NCBI GenBank assembly: GCA_019918135.1
Contig: WBZZ01003770.1
Location: 56,249-120,248, forward strand
Origin: Paulinella micropora
Taxonomy: Eukaryota; Cercozoa; Imbricatea; Euglyphida; Paulinellidae
Reading direction: 5' to 3'
Length of the DNA: 64,000 nucleotides
Shown piece after piece: positions 40,291 to 48,596 of the stretch. Every line of letters starts with the position of its first letter. The first letter of the stretch is position 1. The position numbers and the translations under genes were made by a program. The notes below the pieces were generated by a model. It was given only the letters and a program-made list of their open reading frames with translations, ran no database searches and had not been told where the DNA came from.

Positions 40291-43164
40291 AGGGCTGCAT
40301 ACTACGGCTCCCGCTACGCGGTGGCAGTGGTCGACGCGGCGGGCTTGTGCGTGCGCGACGGTGGGCTGGTGTGCCGCCTGGCCGGTCCGACCGAGAGCTG
40401 GCAGCCGGCGTGCGAGAGGTGCTTCACGCGCCGCGGCCGCGTGCGGGCGGCCGACGCGTGCGGCGACGAGGCCGAGCGGCCGGCCAGGCTGTGCCAGCGC
40501 CACGCACGGCGCCGGAAACGCCAGCGACACGAGAAACGCAGGCGGGTAGATGGGGTGGCTGGCAGCCAGAGCCCGAAACGCCGGCGGCACGACCGCCACC
40601 GCCCCCCGGCCAGTCCGACCCCCTCGCCCGCGGTCCAGCTGTGGCTCGAGCGCCTGGCCGGCGCCGAGCAGTTCGTGGAGAAAAAGGCGGGCGTCCGGAT
40701 GCTGCAGCACTATGGGGCTGCGTTCAAAGTCGTGGGGGGCTGCCGGCTGGTGTTCAAGGAGTGGCGCGGGGGCCAGGCCTCGGCGGACCGCTCGGCCTGC
40801 GAGCCCTGCTACCTGCAGGAAAACCTGGCGACGCTGGCGACCGTGGCCCCGGACCGTGAGTGGCCCACGCTGTGCGCACGGCACGGCGCCGTCGTCTCGC
40901 CGGCAGGGCTGCAAGGGGAAAAGTGGGGGAGCGTGCAGGAAGAAGCTAAGCAGCCAACGAAAAAAGAGAGGCTGCCGCAGGCGGAACCAAGCGCCGTGGC
41001 ACCGGAGCAGGCGCTGGCTCATTTGCAAGGAGGGCGTAACTACCAATTACGAATAAGTGTCGGCGGTGCTCTTTTCAGCCGGGCCAGCAAGCCGCCGCAC
41101 GGCTGGACACAATGGAAACCAGCCTGTGCAAGTTGCTGGCAGAATGAAAAGACAGTCGTCGGCGGCTTCCACTGGACAGAAGATGTGCAACAACGACGGT
41201 TCAAGCTTTGCACCAGGCACGCCCGGGCGGGAGGCTGCCACGAGGTTCAGAACCCGTGCGAGGACTGCCCGGCTGGCTCAAAGAAGGGGGCCCACTTTGC
41301 GGACGAGCAAGGGCGCGGTAAGAGGCTGTGCGCGGAGCACGCCCGGGCACGAGGCTGCCACGCTGTCCAGAACCCATGCGAGGACTGCCCGGCGGACGCC
41401 AAGAAAGAAGCAACCTATGCAGACGAGCAAGGGCGCAAACAGAGGCTGTGCGCGGAGCATGCGAGACTCAGAGGCTGCCACGAGGTGCAGAACCCGTGCG
41501 AGGACTGCCCGGCCGGCGCCAAGAAAGAGGCCGCCTTTGCGGACGAGCAAGGGCGCGGGCGGAAACTGTGCGCAGAGCACGCCAGGGCGCGAGGCTGCCA
41601 CGAGGTCCTCAACCCGTGCGAGGACTGCCCGGCCGGTGCCAAGAAAGAGGCCGCCTTTGCGGACGAGCAAGGGCGCGGTAAGAGGCTGTGCGCGGAGCAT
41701 GCGAGACTCAGAGGCTGCCACGAGGTGCAGAACCCGTGCGAGGACTGCCCGGCCGGCGCCAAGAAAGACGCCGCCTTTGCGGACGAGCAAGGGCGTGGGC
41801 AGAGGCTGTGCGCGGAGCATGCGAGACTCAGAGGCTGCCACGAGGTGCGGAACCCGTGCGAGGACTGTCCGGCCGGCGCCAAGAAACAGGCCAATTTTGC
41901 GGACGAGCAAGGGCGTGGGCAGAGGCTGTGCGCGGAGCATGCGAGACTCAAAGACTGCCATGAGATTCTGAGGCCGTGCGAGGACTGCCCGGCGGACGCC
42001 AAGAAAGAAGCCCACTTTGCGGATGAGCAAGGGCGCAATCAGAAACTGTGCGCCGAGCATGCGAGACTCAGAGGCTGCCACGAGGTGCAAAACCCGTGCG
42101 AGGACTGCCCGGTCGGCGCCAAGAAAGAAGCTAACTTTGCGGACGAGCAAGGGCGCAAACAGAGGCTGTGCGCCGAGCACGCGAGACTCAGAGGCTGCCA
42201 CGAGGTGCAAAACCCGTGCGAGGACTGCCCGGTCGGCGCCAAGAAAGAAGCTAACTTTGCGGACGAGCAAGGGCGCAAACAGAGGCTGTGCGCCGAGCAC
42301 GCGAGACTCAGAGGCTGCCACGAGGTGCGGAACCCGTGCGAGGACTGCCCGGCCGGCGCCAAGAAAGAAGCAACCTATGCAGACGAGCAAGGGCGCAAAC
42401 AGAGGCTGTGCGCGGAGCATGCGAGACTCAGAGGCTGCCACGAGGTGCAAAACCCGTGCGAGGACTGCCCGACCGGCGCCAAGAAACAGGCCGCCTTTGC
42501 GGACGAACAGGGGCGCAAGAAGAAACTGTGTGCAGAGCACGCCCGGGCGCGAGGCTGCCACGAGGTCCTCAAACCGTGCGAGGACTGCCCGGCCGGTGCC
42601 AAGAAAGAGGCCGCCTTTGCGGACGAGCAAGGGCGCGGTAAGAGGCTTTGCGCGGAGCACGCGTTTGCACGCGGGCTGATTCCTAAGCCGGCCGCGGGCT
42701 GCTCGATCGCAGCGTGCAGGCTGTGGGACAGGTTAGAGCAGGCCAACCCCGGCTGGCGGATACAGCACAAACACTTTGTGAACGGGGCCGACGCGCCTCG
42801 GGGCTCTGAGGTCCGGGTCCCGGGCACGAAGTTGCTGTTGGATGGCTACGACGAGGCCCAGAACTGTGTGTACGAGTTCCACGGGAACGCGTACCACGGC
42901 TTTCCGCCTGGGCATCCCAAGTATACCGAGGGCCGATCTTCGGTTAGCGGCCGCCTGAACCGGGATTTGTACAGGGAGACGATGGCGCGCATGTTCTTTA
43001 TTCGACAGAAAATGCCGACCGGCTGCCGGGTCTTTTACGCCTGGGAGCACGAGTATGCCAGGATCAAGGACAAGCCTCTGGCTAGTGCCGCTTCTATCTT
43101 GCACGAGCTGCCACCGGGCGAGGACTATGACGACTGTTCTGATGCTGACAGCGAAGAGGAATAG
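40291..43164 (+). CDS. EsV-1-7-like Cys/His repeat protein with C-terminal Vsr-like nuclease domain, 5' truncated
   Basis: The frame is open from about 40,288 but has no ATG before well inside the protein, so its start is missing at the 40,290 junction. Three degenerate fingers come first (CERCFTRR...LCQRH, CEPCYLQ...LCARH, CASCWQN...LCTRH). Then come twelve perfect 40-residue repeats (about 41,230-42,669), each GCHEVQNPCEDCPAGAKK, FADEQGRG, LCAEHAR, spaced C-x2-C-x20-C-x2-H. They resemble the EsV-1-7 repeat of brown algae and large algal viruses (C-x4-C-x16-C-x2-H). The C-terminus has GTKLLLDGYD, VYEFHGNAYHG and FYAWEHEYARI, a Vsr/EDxHD-like nuclease fold. A likely role is nucleic-acid recognition and cleavage. 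Confidence 0.75.
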   Translation, partial: RAAYYGSRYAVAVVDAAGLCVRDGGLVCRLAGPTESWQPACERCFTRRGRVRAADACGDEAERPARLCQRHARRRKRQRHEKRRRVDGVAGSQSPKRRRHDRHRPPASPTPSPAVQLWLERLAGAEQFVEKKAGVRMLQHYGAAFKVVGGCRLVFKEWRGGQASADRSACEPCYLQENLATLATVAPDREWPTLCARHGAVVSPAGLQGEKWGSVQEEAKQPTKKERLPQAEPSAVAPEQALAHLQGGRNYQLRISVGGALFSRASKPPHGWTQWKPACASCWQNEKTVVGGFHWTEDVQQRRFKLCTRHARAGGCHEVQNPCEDCPAGSKKGAHFADEQGRGKRLCAEHARARGCHAVQNPCEDCPADAKKEATYADEQGRKQRLCAEHARLRGCHEVQNPCEDCPAGAKKEAAFADEQGRGRKLCAEHARARGCHEVLNPCEDCPAGAKKEAAFADEQGRGKRLCAEHARLRGCHEVQNPCEDCPAGAKKDAAFADEQGRGQRLCAEHARLRGCHEVRNPCEDCPAGAKKQANFADEQGRGQRLCAEHARLKDCHEILRPCEDCPADAKKEAHFADEQGRNQKLCAEHARLRGCHEVQNPCEDCPVGAKKEANFADEQGRKQRLCAEHARLRGCHEVQNPCEDCPVGAKKEANFADEQGRKQRLCAEHARLRGCHEVRNPCEDCPAGAKKEATYADEQGRKQRLCAEHARLRGCHEVQNPCEDCPTGAKKQAAFADEQGRKKKLCAEHARARGCHEVLKPCEDCPAGAKKEAAFADEQGRGKRLCAEHAFARGLIPKPAAGCSIAACRLWDRLEQANPGWRIQHKHFVNGADAPRGSEVRVPGTKLLLDGYDEAQNCVYEFHGNAYHGFPPGHPKYTEGRSSVSGRLNRDLYRETMARMFFIRQKMPTGCRVFYAWEHEYARIKDKPLASAASILHELPPGEDYDDCSDADSEEE
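41230..42669 (+). repeat. twelve-copy 120-bp coding tandem repeat
   Basis: The period is exactly 120 bases over 1,440 bases, with no indels. Adjacent units at 42,061-42,180 and 42,181-42,300 are almost identical, which implies recent duplication. Differences are mostly in the positions between the Cys/His ligands. Confidence 0.95.
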
Positions 43165-43549
43165 GCTTACGTTATTGGTAGTTGGTGAAATATGCAATTT
43201 TAAAAATACTCAAGGCTTGGCCTTTTCCTCTTGTCTAAAACAAAGATTACAATCAGCTGTTGATACTTTCTTTTGATTTTGGAAAAACGTAAGCACGACA
43301 GGCACTCAAACCTAGAATAAGCCAGATTTTTCTAGGCCAAGAAAAAACTGTGGCTCTCTCATTACGGTGGACGGCGCGCTGCACGACCCCCGCTAACGGC
43401 CAGGTTCGAGCGCTTGCAGCGGTTGTTGGCGAACCTATAGTGCGGCCGCGTCCGGGAGGTCGCGGGGCGCCCAAAACTTGTCGAGGAGGGGGGGCCCCCT
43501 GCCGGTTAGTCTAGCGACCAGCGGCACGGCCGTGCTTCCGCCCTGCTGG
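43165..43549. other. intergenic spacer
   Basis: A short AT-rich patch (43,185-43,345) then GC-rich DNA. TTTTAAAAATACTC near 43,198 could serve as a 3' signal for the plus-strand repeat gene. No gene is seen. Confidence 0.4.
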
Positions 43550-44446
43550 CTACTTGGTCTGGCGGAGGGGGCTGGGGCCCCTGGTCGACCGCGTCAGCCT
43601 CACGGCCAGGGCGTGCTTGTCCTCGAAGTACCCCAGGACCTGCCCTAGGCAGACCCACCCGTCGTCCAGCTGGTGCCTGTCTTCCTTGAGCACGTCGATC
43701 CACCAGTCCGTCAGGCGCTGCAGCATGCTCACCAACTCCTCGTCGTCTTTAGCCTCCCCGCCCGCGTTCTTCTCGAGCACGGCTAGCAGCCAGGCCTGTG
43801 CACACGGCAGCAAGCGCTGCTCCCTGCCGCGGCCGCGGGCCCCTGGGCACTGCGCGGCCGCGAACTTGCGCTGGAAATCGTTGCCGTCCTGCCGGTAAAA
43901 CGACTCGGCGGGCAGCTCCCAGCGCGAGCCCGGCTTTCGGCCGCCGGCCTTGGCCTCCGCGCGGAGCTTCTCGTCGTCGTCGGCCCCGGTCCGGCTCTCG
44001 CAGGGGGGCACCCAGGCCTTCATCTCTGGGAACTGTGGAGTCTCACTCTGCCGGCGTTGTTCCGAGAGGTTGCGGGGGGGTGTGTATGTTTCCTTGATCA
44101 GCACGTAGCTGCCGTACGGAAACTTGCTGAGCGCCACCGTCTGGGCCACGGGGTAGAAAGCCAAGCCCGCCGTCTGGACGCGGATGACTTTCTCGGCCTG
44201 CAAGGGGCTCGCGGTCTCGTCCGTGACGCCGAGCAAGGTCTTGTGCAGGGGCGGCGTGGCCCGCACTGTCTTGTCGTACAGGTCGTAGCTGTTCCAGGCA
44301 TAGCCCAGGACCACATCGCTGTCGTCGGACCGCAACTCTTCGTCGCAGGTGTAAATCAGGTCTCCCTCCCGGATAGTGCCGTGCGAGCCGAGCACGGGCC
44401 TAACTTCTACGTACTGCGCTGCTTGCGGAGTCCACGTGATCTCCAT
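43550..44446 (-). CDS. unrecognised protein, about 298 aa
   Basis: The ATG at 44,446 (MEITWTPQ) starts an intact frame to TAG that overlaps the end of the RPB10 gene by 47 bases. The N-terminal third has a strand-rich pattern: EGDLIYTCDEEL, VVLGYAWNSYD, KTLLGVTDET, KVIRVQTAGLAFYPV. This recalls small beta-barrel decoration proteins of phage heads, which is only a resemblance. The C-terminal part is helical and charged, with WWIDVLKEDRHQLDDGWVCL. Same strand and tight overlap suggest co-expression with RPB10. Confidence 0.6.
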   Translation of the reverse strand: MEITWTPQAAQYVEVRPVLGSHGTIREGDLIYTCDEELRSDDSDVVLGYAWNSYDLYDKTVRATPPLHKTLLGVTDETASPLQAEKVIRVQTAGLAFYPVAQTVALSKFPYGSYVLIKETYTPPRNLSEQRRQSETPQFPEMKAWVPPCESRTGADDDEKLRAEAKAGGRKPGSRWELPAESFYRQDGNDFQRKFAAAQCPGARGRGREQRLLPCAQAWLLAVLEKNAGGEAKDDEELVSMLQRLTDWWIDVLKEDRHQLDDGWVCLGQVLGYFEDKHALAVRLTRSTRGPSPLRQTK

Positions 44447-44660
44447 GGCGGGCGGCTTGCTGGAGGGCACGCCTCACGACCTCCTCTCGACCCCAGTCCT
44501 TGGCACCTAGTAGCTTGCGGCGGCAGCACGCTAGCAGCAGGCCCAGCGCGTCCAGTGCCTCGGCCGAGGTATAGTGTGCGGCTTTAAGAGCTTGGTAGGC
44601 GGGTACCAGGCAGCCTAGCGGTTTGTGGCACGAGGTGCAGTTGTACGGCAGGCTCGCCAT
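44400..44660 (-). CDS. RNA polymerase subunit RPB10 (RPABC5-like), 86 aa
   Basis: The ATG at 44,660 gives a protein with the RPB10 pattern: YNCTSCHKPLG (first CxxC pair), then YTSAEALDALGLLLACCRRK and LLGAKD. The CCRR motif and the T-x-x-x-ALDALGL helix are diagnostic. The known subunits are about 65-80 residues; here about 25 residues follow the usual end. RPB10 is a core assembly subunit shared by RNA polymerases I-III and is also encoded by several large DNA viruses. It lies between a primase gene and an unknown gene, all on the minus strand. Confidence 0.9.
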   Translation of the reverse strand: MASLPYNCTSCHKPLGCLVPAYQALKAAHYTSAEALDALGLLLACCRRKLLGAKDWGREEVVRRALQQAARHGDHVDSASSAVRRS

Positions 44661-45017
44661 CCGCGGGAGGAAGCGGGGCGGGTTGTGTGAGGCGGGGGGG
44701 GCTCCGGGAGGAGGAAAGGGGAGGGGGGCGAGGCGGCCAAGGGAGGCCAGAGAGCGGTGGGGGGGGGGGGGAGGGGAGGGAGGGGGCCGGCGGGGCCGGC
44801 GGGGCACCCCGTCCGGAGGCAGGCCGGGGGCTGCCGGGGGGCTGCCGGGCCGGGGGCTGCCGGGCCTCACTGGCGTGACCGACTGGCTTGGTTTTTTTAC
44901 TGACACTGCTGGCCGCCCCCCTCTGTTCTCGTCCCCCCCCCTACACACTCGCGGCCCGGCCGGGCCAGCGCCAAGGGCGGCCCGGCCGGCTCCCGGCGTC
45001 CGTGGACGGGCTGATTC
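44661..45017. other. intergenic spacer with G-run and short repeats
   Basis: Purine-rich plus-strand sequence with a G run near 44,760-44,772 and repeated CTGCCGGGG units (44,828-44,868). No gene is supported. Confidence 0.45.
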
Positions 45018-46598
45018 TTAGGGGGGGGCGGCGCCCAGCCGGCCCAGCGCCCAGGCCGGCAAGCGAATCCGGATGTGCCGCAGGGGTTCGCACTGGTCGT
45101 CGTGGCACACAAAAAAGAGGTTGCGCCCGTTGACGACGGCCGACACAAAGTTGCTCTGGTGCTGGTACGCGGCGCCGCGCACTGCCGACTGGAAGGGGCA
45201 CCGGGCGGCCTGGGCGGGCGTCGGTGCCGTCAGGTTGCTGTAGGCCGTGACCCGCACCCACCCGGACGCCCGGTCCCCGTGGCTGCCGTGAGCGCGCTGC
45301 GCCCAGTTGAGCAGCGGCTCGCCGCCGGCGGCGCCGAGGTAAGGCGCCACCAGGTGCTCCAGCAGCGCCCGGAAGCCGTACGTGGCGCCCGGGGTGGGTA
45401 CCCAGCCCCGCGGCTCGCAGTACAGGCGGCCGGGCAGCCCGCTGTCCCAGGGTACGTACACCGGCCCCTGCGCCGGCCCCCGCGCCGGCCCCTGTGCCGG
45501 CTGCGGACAGCGGGCGGCCGACGGCGGCGGCTGCGGGCCACGGGCGGCCGACGGCGCGGGCGGGGGCGCGAGCGGCGCCGTCGGCGCGGGGGGGTGCCAC
45601 TCGGGGGGCTCGTCCTCCACGACCAGGGTGGCCGCCCGGGCCAGCCGTGCGAGCTCCTGCAGCCTCGGCGCCAGGCCGGGGGGCGGCGGCGGCGGCGGCG
45701 CGCCCGCTCGTTGCTGCCGCACGCTGGCGTCCAGCAGGAAGTCGCGCCACGACAGGCCGCGGGTCGTCATCTCGCCGCCGGCGCCGAGGCGGCCCACCGG
45801 CACGCAGGGCCGGCCGGCCAGGACGGTGCGGCAGGAGCCCTTGAGGCACAGTTGCAGCTTGGCCCCGCCGAGCTCCCGGCAGGTCGCACACACTAGCCTG
45901 GCGCCCTTGTCGGCGTACGGGTAGCGGATGAGGCGGTTCTTGTCATAGACCGACTGGTCGACGACCTTGGTGAGCAGCTCGCCCTGGGCGCGCTCGCAGC
46001 CGTAGTGGACGTGGCACAGCTTGGCGACGAGGAAGGCCAGGGCCTTGGCCGCGGCCTTGGGCAGGTACAGCGAGTGGTACACGAGCAGGAACGACGCCTT
46101 GTAGCACCCGCGCACCCGGCAGTAGCCGCAGGAGTTGAGCAGCACGGCCGTGCTCAGCGCCGGGTCCGCGACCAGGAACCCGACGGCCCGGTGCGCCACG
46201 GCGACAAAGCAGTCGCGGTGGAGGGCGGCCGGCCCCGCGCTGTCGCAGGGCGCCAGGATCTCGGCCGGGCAGGCCGTGTGGCCCGGCAGCGCCCAGTCCA
46301 GGTCCAGGTAGAATTTACCAACGTCTGGCAGCGTACGCTCGACCAGCGGCACCGCCCAGGGCGTGCCCCGCAGGCAGGCCAGCAGCTCTACCACCTGCAA
46401 GTAGACCTGCGGGTCATCCGGTAGCAGGAACTTGCCCCCCGTGAAGCTGGTGCTGTTGAACGGCTGCGTTCCGCCCACGGGCACGCGGTAGCGCCGCAGC
46501 AGCGCCTGCAGTTGCGCGGAGCTAGCGAGCTGCCGGGCGGAGTCTCCGGCGAGGGAGGCAGGGCAGTGCTCCGTCCAGGCCGGCTCGCTCAGCTCCAT
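45018..46598 (-). CDS. archaeo-eukaryotic primase of the PrimPol / herpes UL52 type, 526 aa
   Basis: The ATG at 46,598 starts an intact frame to TAA. The catalytic core is visible: KFYLDLDW at residues 95-102 (DxD metal site), KASFLLVYHSLYL at 167-179 (the S-x-H-type motif region), and VVDQSVYDKNRLIRYPYADK at 212-231 (third Asp and the strand N-R-x-x-R). The C-terminus has the UL52-type zinc motif C467, H480, C498, C503 in QHQSNFVSAVVNG and FFVCHDDQC. A Pro/Ala-rich insert of about 100 residues (around 45,450-45,700) separates the two. It makes RNA or DNA primers. Viral and PrimPol branches cannot be told apart by eye. Confidence 0.88.
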   Translation of the reverse strand: MELSEPAWTEHCPASLAGDSARQLASSAQLQALLRRYRVPVGGTQPFNSTSFTGGKFLLPDDPQVYLQVVELLACLRGTPWAVPLVERTLPDVGKFYLDLDWALPGHTACPAEILAPCDSAGPAALHRDCFVAVAHRAVGFLVADPALSTAVLLNSCGYCRVRGCYKASFLLVYHSLYLPKAAAKALAFLVAKLCHVHYGCERAQGELLTKVVDQSVYDKNRLIRYPYADKGARLVCATCRELGGAKLQLCLKGSCRTVLAGRPCVPVGRLGAGGEMTTRGLSWRDFLLDASVRQQRAGAPPPPPPPGLAPRLQELARLARAATLVVEDEPPEWHPPAPTAPLAPPPAPSAARGPQPPPSAARCPQPAQGPARGPAQGPVYVPWDSGLPGRLYCEPRGWVPTPGATYGFRALLEHLVAPYLGAAGGEPLLNWAQRAHGSHGDRASGWVRVTAYSNLTAPTPAQAARCPFQSAVRGAAYQHQSNFVSAVVNGRNLFFVCHDDQCEPLRHIRIRLPAWALGRLGAAPP

Positions 46599-47215
46599 AC
46601 GGGTACCACTGCTCCCCGGGGCGGCCCGCGCCGTTTTGGGGTGTACAGGCCCCCCGGGCTCCCCGTCCCCGCCCCCGCCCGCCGCCGCTCCCCCCTCCCG
46701 GCCGGGGGTGCCGACCGTGCCGACCAGCGCTCCTCTCGCCGGGCCCGCGTCACCGGCGTGGCCCCCCCCCCACGCGCCCGTCCGGGGGTGGCCGGGGTGC
46801 GGCGCCCCGCCCTACCCAACACGGGGCGCGGCCTCGCCCCCCCCGGCCGGGGGTGCGACCGTGCCGACGAGCGTGCCTCCGCCGGGCCCCCGACACCGGC
46901 GTGGCCTCGTGCCCGCCTCGCCCCGTGTGCCCGGCGGCCCCGACGGCGCCCGGCCGCCGGGCGCGGGGAGGAGGAAGGGCTGTGACGGCTCCCTCCCCCC
47001 CCCCCCCCCCCCCCCCCCCCGCCGCGGGCCGCCCCCCCTGCCCGCTCCCCCTCCCCTGGCCCGCGGGAGGGCGCCGCCCCTCTTTTCCCCCCTTCCTGGC
47101 TTTCTGTCACTCACCCCGTTTGCGTGCCCCGGCTACCACGCTGGGTGGTACTGACAAAAGCAGTCGGGCCTTTCCTCGCTCTGGCTACGGTCGGTAGTAC
47201 GGCGGTGCGAGCAGA
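46599..47215. other. GC-rich spacer with long poly-C tract
   Basis: Divergent spacer between the primase and the plus-strand gene at 47,216. It contains GCCGGGGGTGCCGACCGTGC-type direct repeats (near 46,700 and 46,850) and a poly-C tract of about 28 bases at 46,995-47,022. No gene is convincing. Confidence 0.5.
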
Positions 47216-48312
47216 ATGGCAGATTTTTTTGAGCCCAGTGTTTCAGTGTTTAAAGTCCAGCTGCAGGACCCGTACCCGGACCAGGACCAGGACCAGGATC
47301 CGAACCCCCGGGACCAGGACCCGCCGGAGGCGCGCGGGTTCCCGCCCGACCTAGACAGCCTCCTCTCGGAGTCCCTGCACGTGGCCCCGGCCCCGGAGCG
47401 CGCGTCCCGGGAGGAAGTGTTGCACTTGTTGGCGGGCGGTAGTACGCCCCATTGCTGCTGCTGGCGGGGCCACCTGCCGGTCCTGCAGTCCCATTACTCT
47501 GCCGGTCCTGTGGCCGCGTGTGCGACGGCCCCGGGACCTGCCAACGCTGCTGCGGCCATTGCTTGTGGCTGGCGGGGGAAGCTATTCATGCGGAGGAGCG
47601 TCCCGCGCGGGGCCACCTGACTGTCTGCGACGAAGCCCGGCTCCCGGCCTGCTACAGCTTCCGCCTGGAAGATGCCTGGCTGCGCTCGGCCGATTCCGAG
47701 GTACTACGGCAGATACTCGGGCGCGCGCTCCAAGGAGGCCCCGGCCAGGCACCGGCGGTGGACGAGGCGCCGGACGGTGCGCGGGACAGCTCCTTGGCCC
47801 AAGACCTGCTCCGGCTGCTGCGGACTTACTTTGGTCACACGACGGACGCGGCGGCGTCCTTCTGCCAGGTGATGTACGATGACGGGCACTCGATCCACTG
47901 TGACGACCGTACCTGGTGCGACGAGGTGGCGAAAGCCCTGGGAGATGGGGACGTCGAGTGCCTCAGGACACCGCTGGACGTGGAACGAGTGCTGGCCAGC
48001 ACGGGCCCGGCCATGCTCAAGCTGCCCGTCTTCTTCTATCCACTCTCGCTGCAGGGGACACGGTACGTGGTGGTAGAAAAGCGGCTCCAGGTGAGGGCGG
48101 GACAGCCGGTACCGAACCCGCTGGGGGAGGTCAAGGGGGCGGGCTTCGTCCCCTTGCTGCTGGCGGCCGCGCGCGAGCCGGCCGAGAGCGGCACCTCGCT
48201 GCGGGTGAGCTATCGGGAGCCGGGCCGCCAGGAGCCGCACACGCTGGCCGACTCGGCCAAGCAGCCCGGCACGTTCGCTTTTACCCACCCGCACACAAGT
48301 AGTATAATATGA
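47216..48312 (+). CDS. unrecognised protein truncated by the polinton-like element, one frameshift
   Basis: The ATG at 47,216 starts a frame with a (DQ)n-rich segment (QDPYPDQDQDQDPNP). Near 47,500 coding moves to another frame, which has a Cys cluster LCRSCGRVCDGPGTCQRCCG and then well-formed sequence (SFCQVMYDDGHSIHCDDRTW, LKLPVFFYPLSLQGTRYVVV). The frame remains coding-like up to the codons for HPHTS at 48,300. The last three codons and the TGA come from AT-rich DNA that begins at 48,301. The true C-terminus is therefore missing, and this gene is the insertion target. The family is not recognised. Confidence 0.65.
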
Positions 48313-48364
48313 AATTTACAAGGGTCGTTTTTTCGTGCCTTAAAACGACCTCATAAATTTCATT
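48309..48364. repeat. terminal imperfect palindrome at the PLV left end
   Basis: ATGAAATTTA...GGTCGTTTT on the left pairs with AAAACGACCTCATAAATTTCAT on the right, across a short loop. The hairpin begins eight bases inside the element. It is probably part of the terminal inverted repeat. Confidence 0.75.
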
Positions 48365-48596
48365 TCTCTTCTCCAGACACATCTCCCGCAAATCAATACG
48401 AAGCAATAAAACAGCAAAATAACGAAATTAAATTTTCCAAATCAACAGAGAGCAAAGGAACAAAAAAGCAACCGAAAAAATAAAATGTGAATGCGGTGCG
48501 GAGGTTTCAAGAGCGAACTTATCAAGACATAAAAAAACACACCGACGGAAAACCCCATTTTAATAAAATAAGTCTTAAGTCCGAAATAGACTTACT
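48365..48596. other. AT-rich PLV subterminal sequence without genes
   Basis: A-rich plus-strand sequence with no supported ORF, between the terminal palindrome and the 3' end of the first gene. It may be part of the terminal inverted repeat. Confidence 0.4.

Noticed and set aside
41278-42660. 460-codon ORF on the minus strand inside the finger-repeat gene
   Set aside because: It is the antisense shadow of the 120-base repeat, with the same period and no independent features.
41230-42669. CRISPR-like array (regular 120-bp repeats)
   Set aside because: There are no unique spacers. The repeats are coding, in one frame, and encode Cys/His fingers.
1-48300. Genome-wide reassignment of TAG to an amino acid
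   Set aside because: Several intact genes appear to end at TAG near the natural end of the protein (for example 15,898, 43,164, 43,550, 44,400), so only site-specific readthrough or decay is supported.
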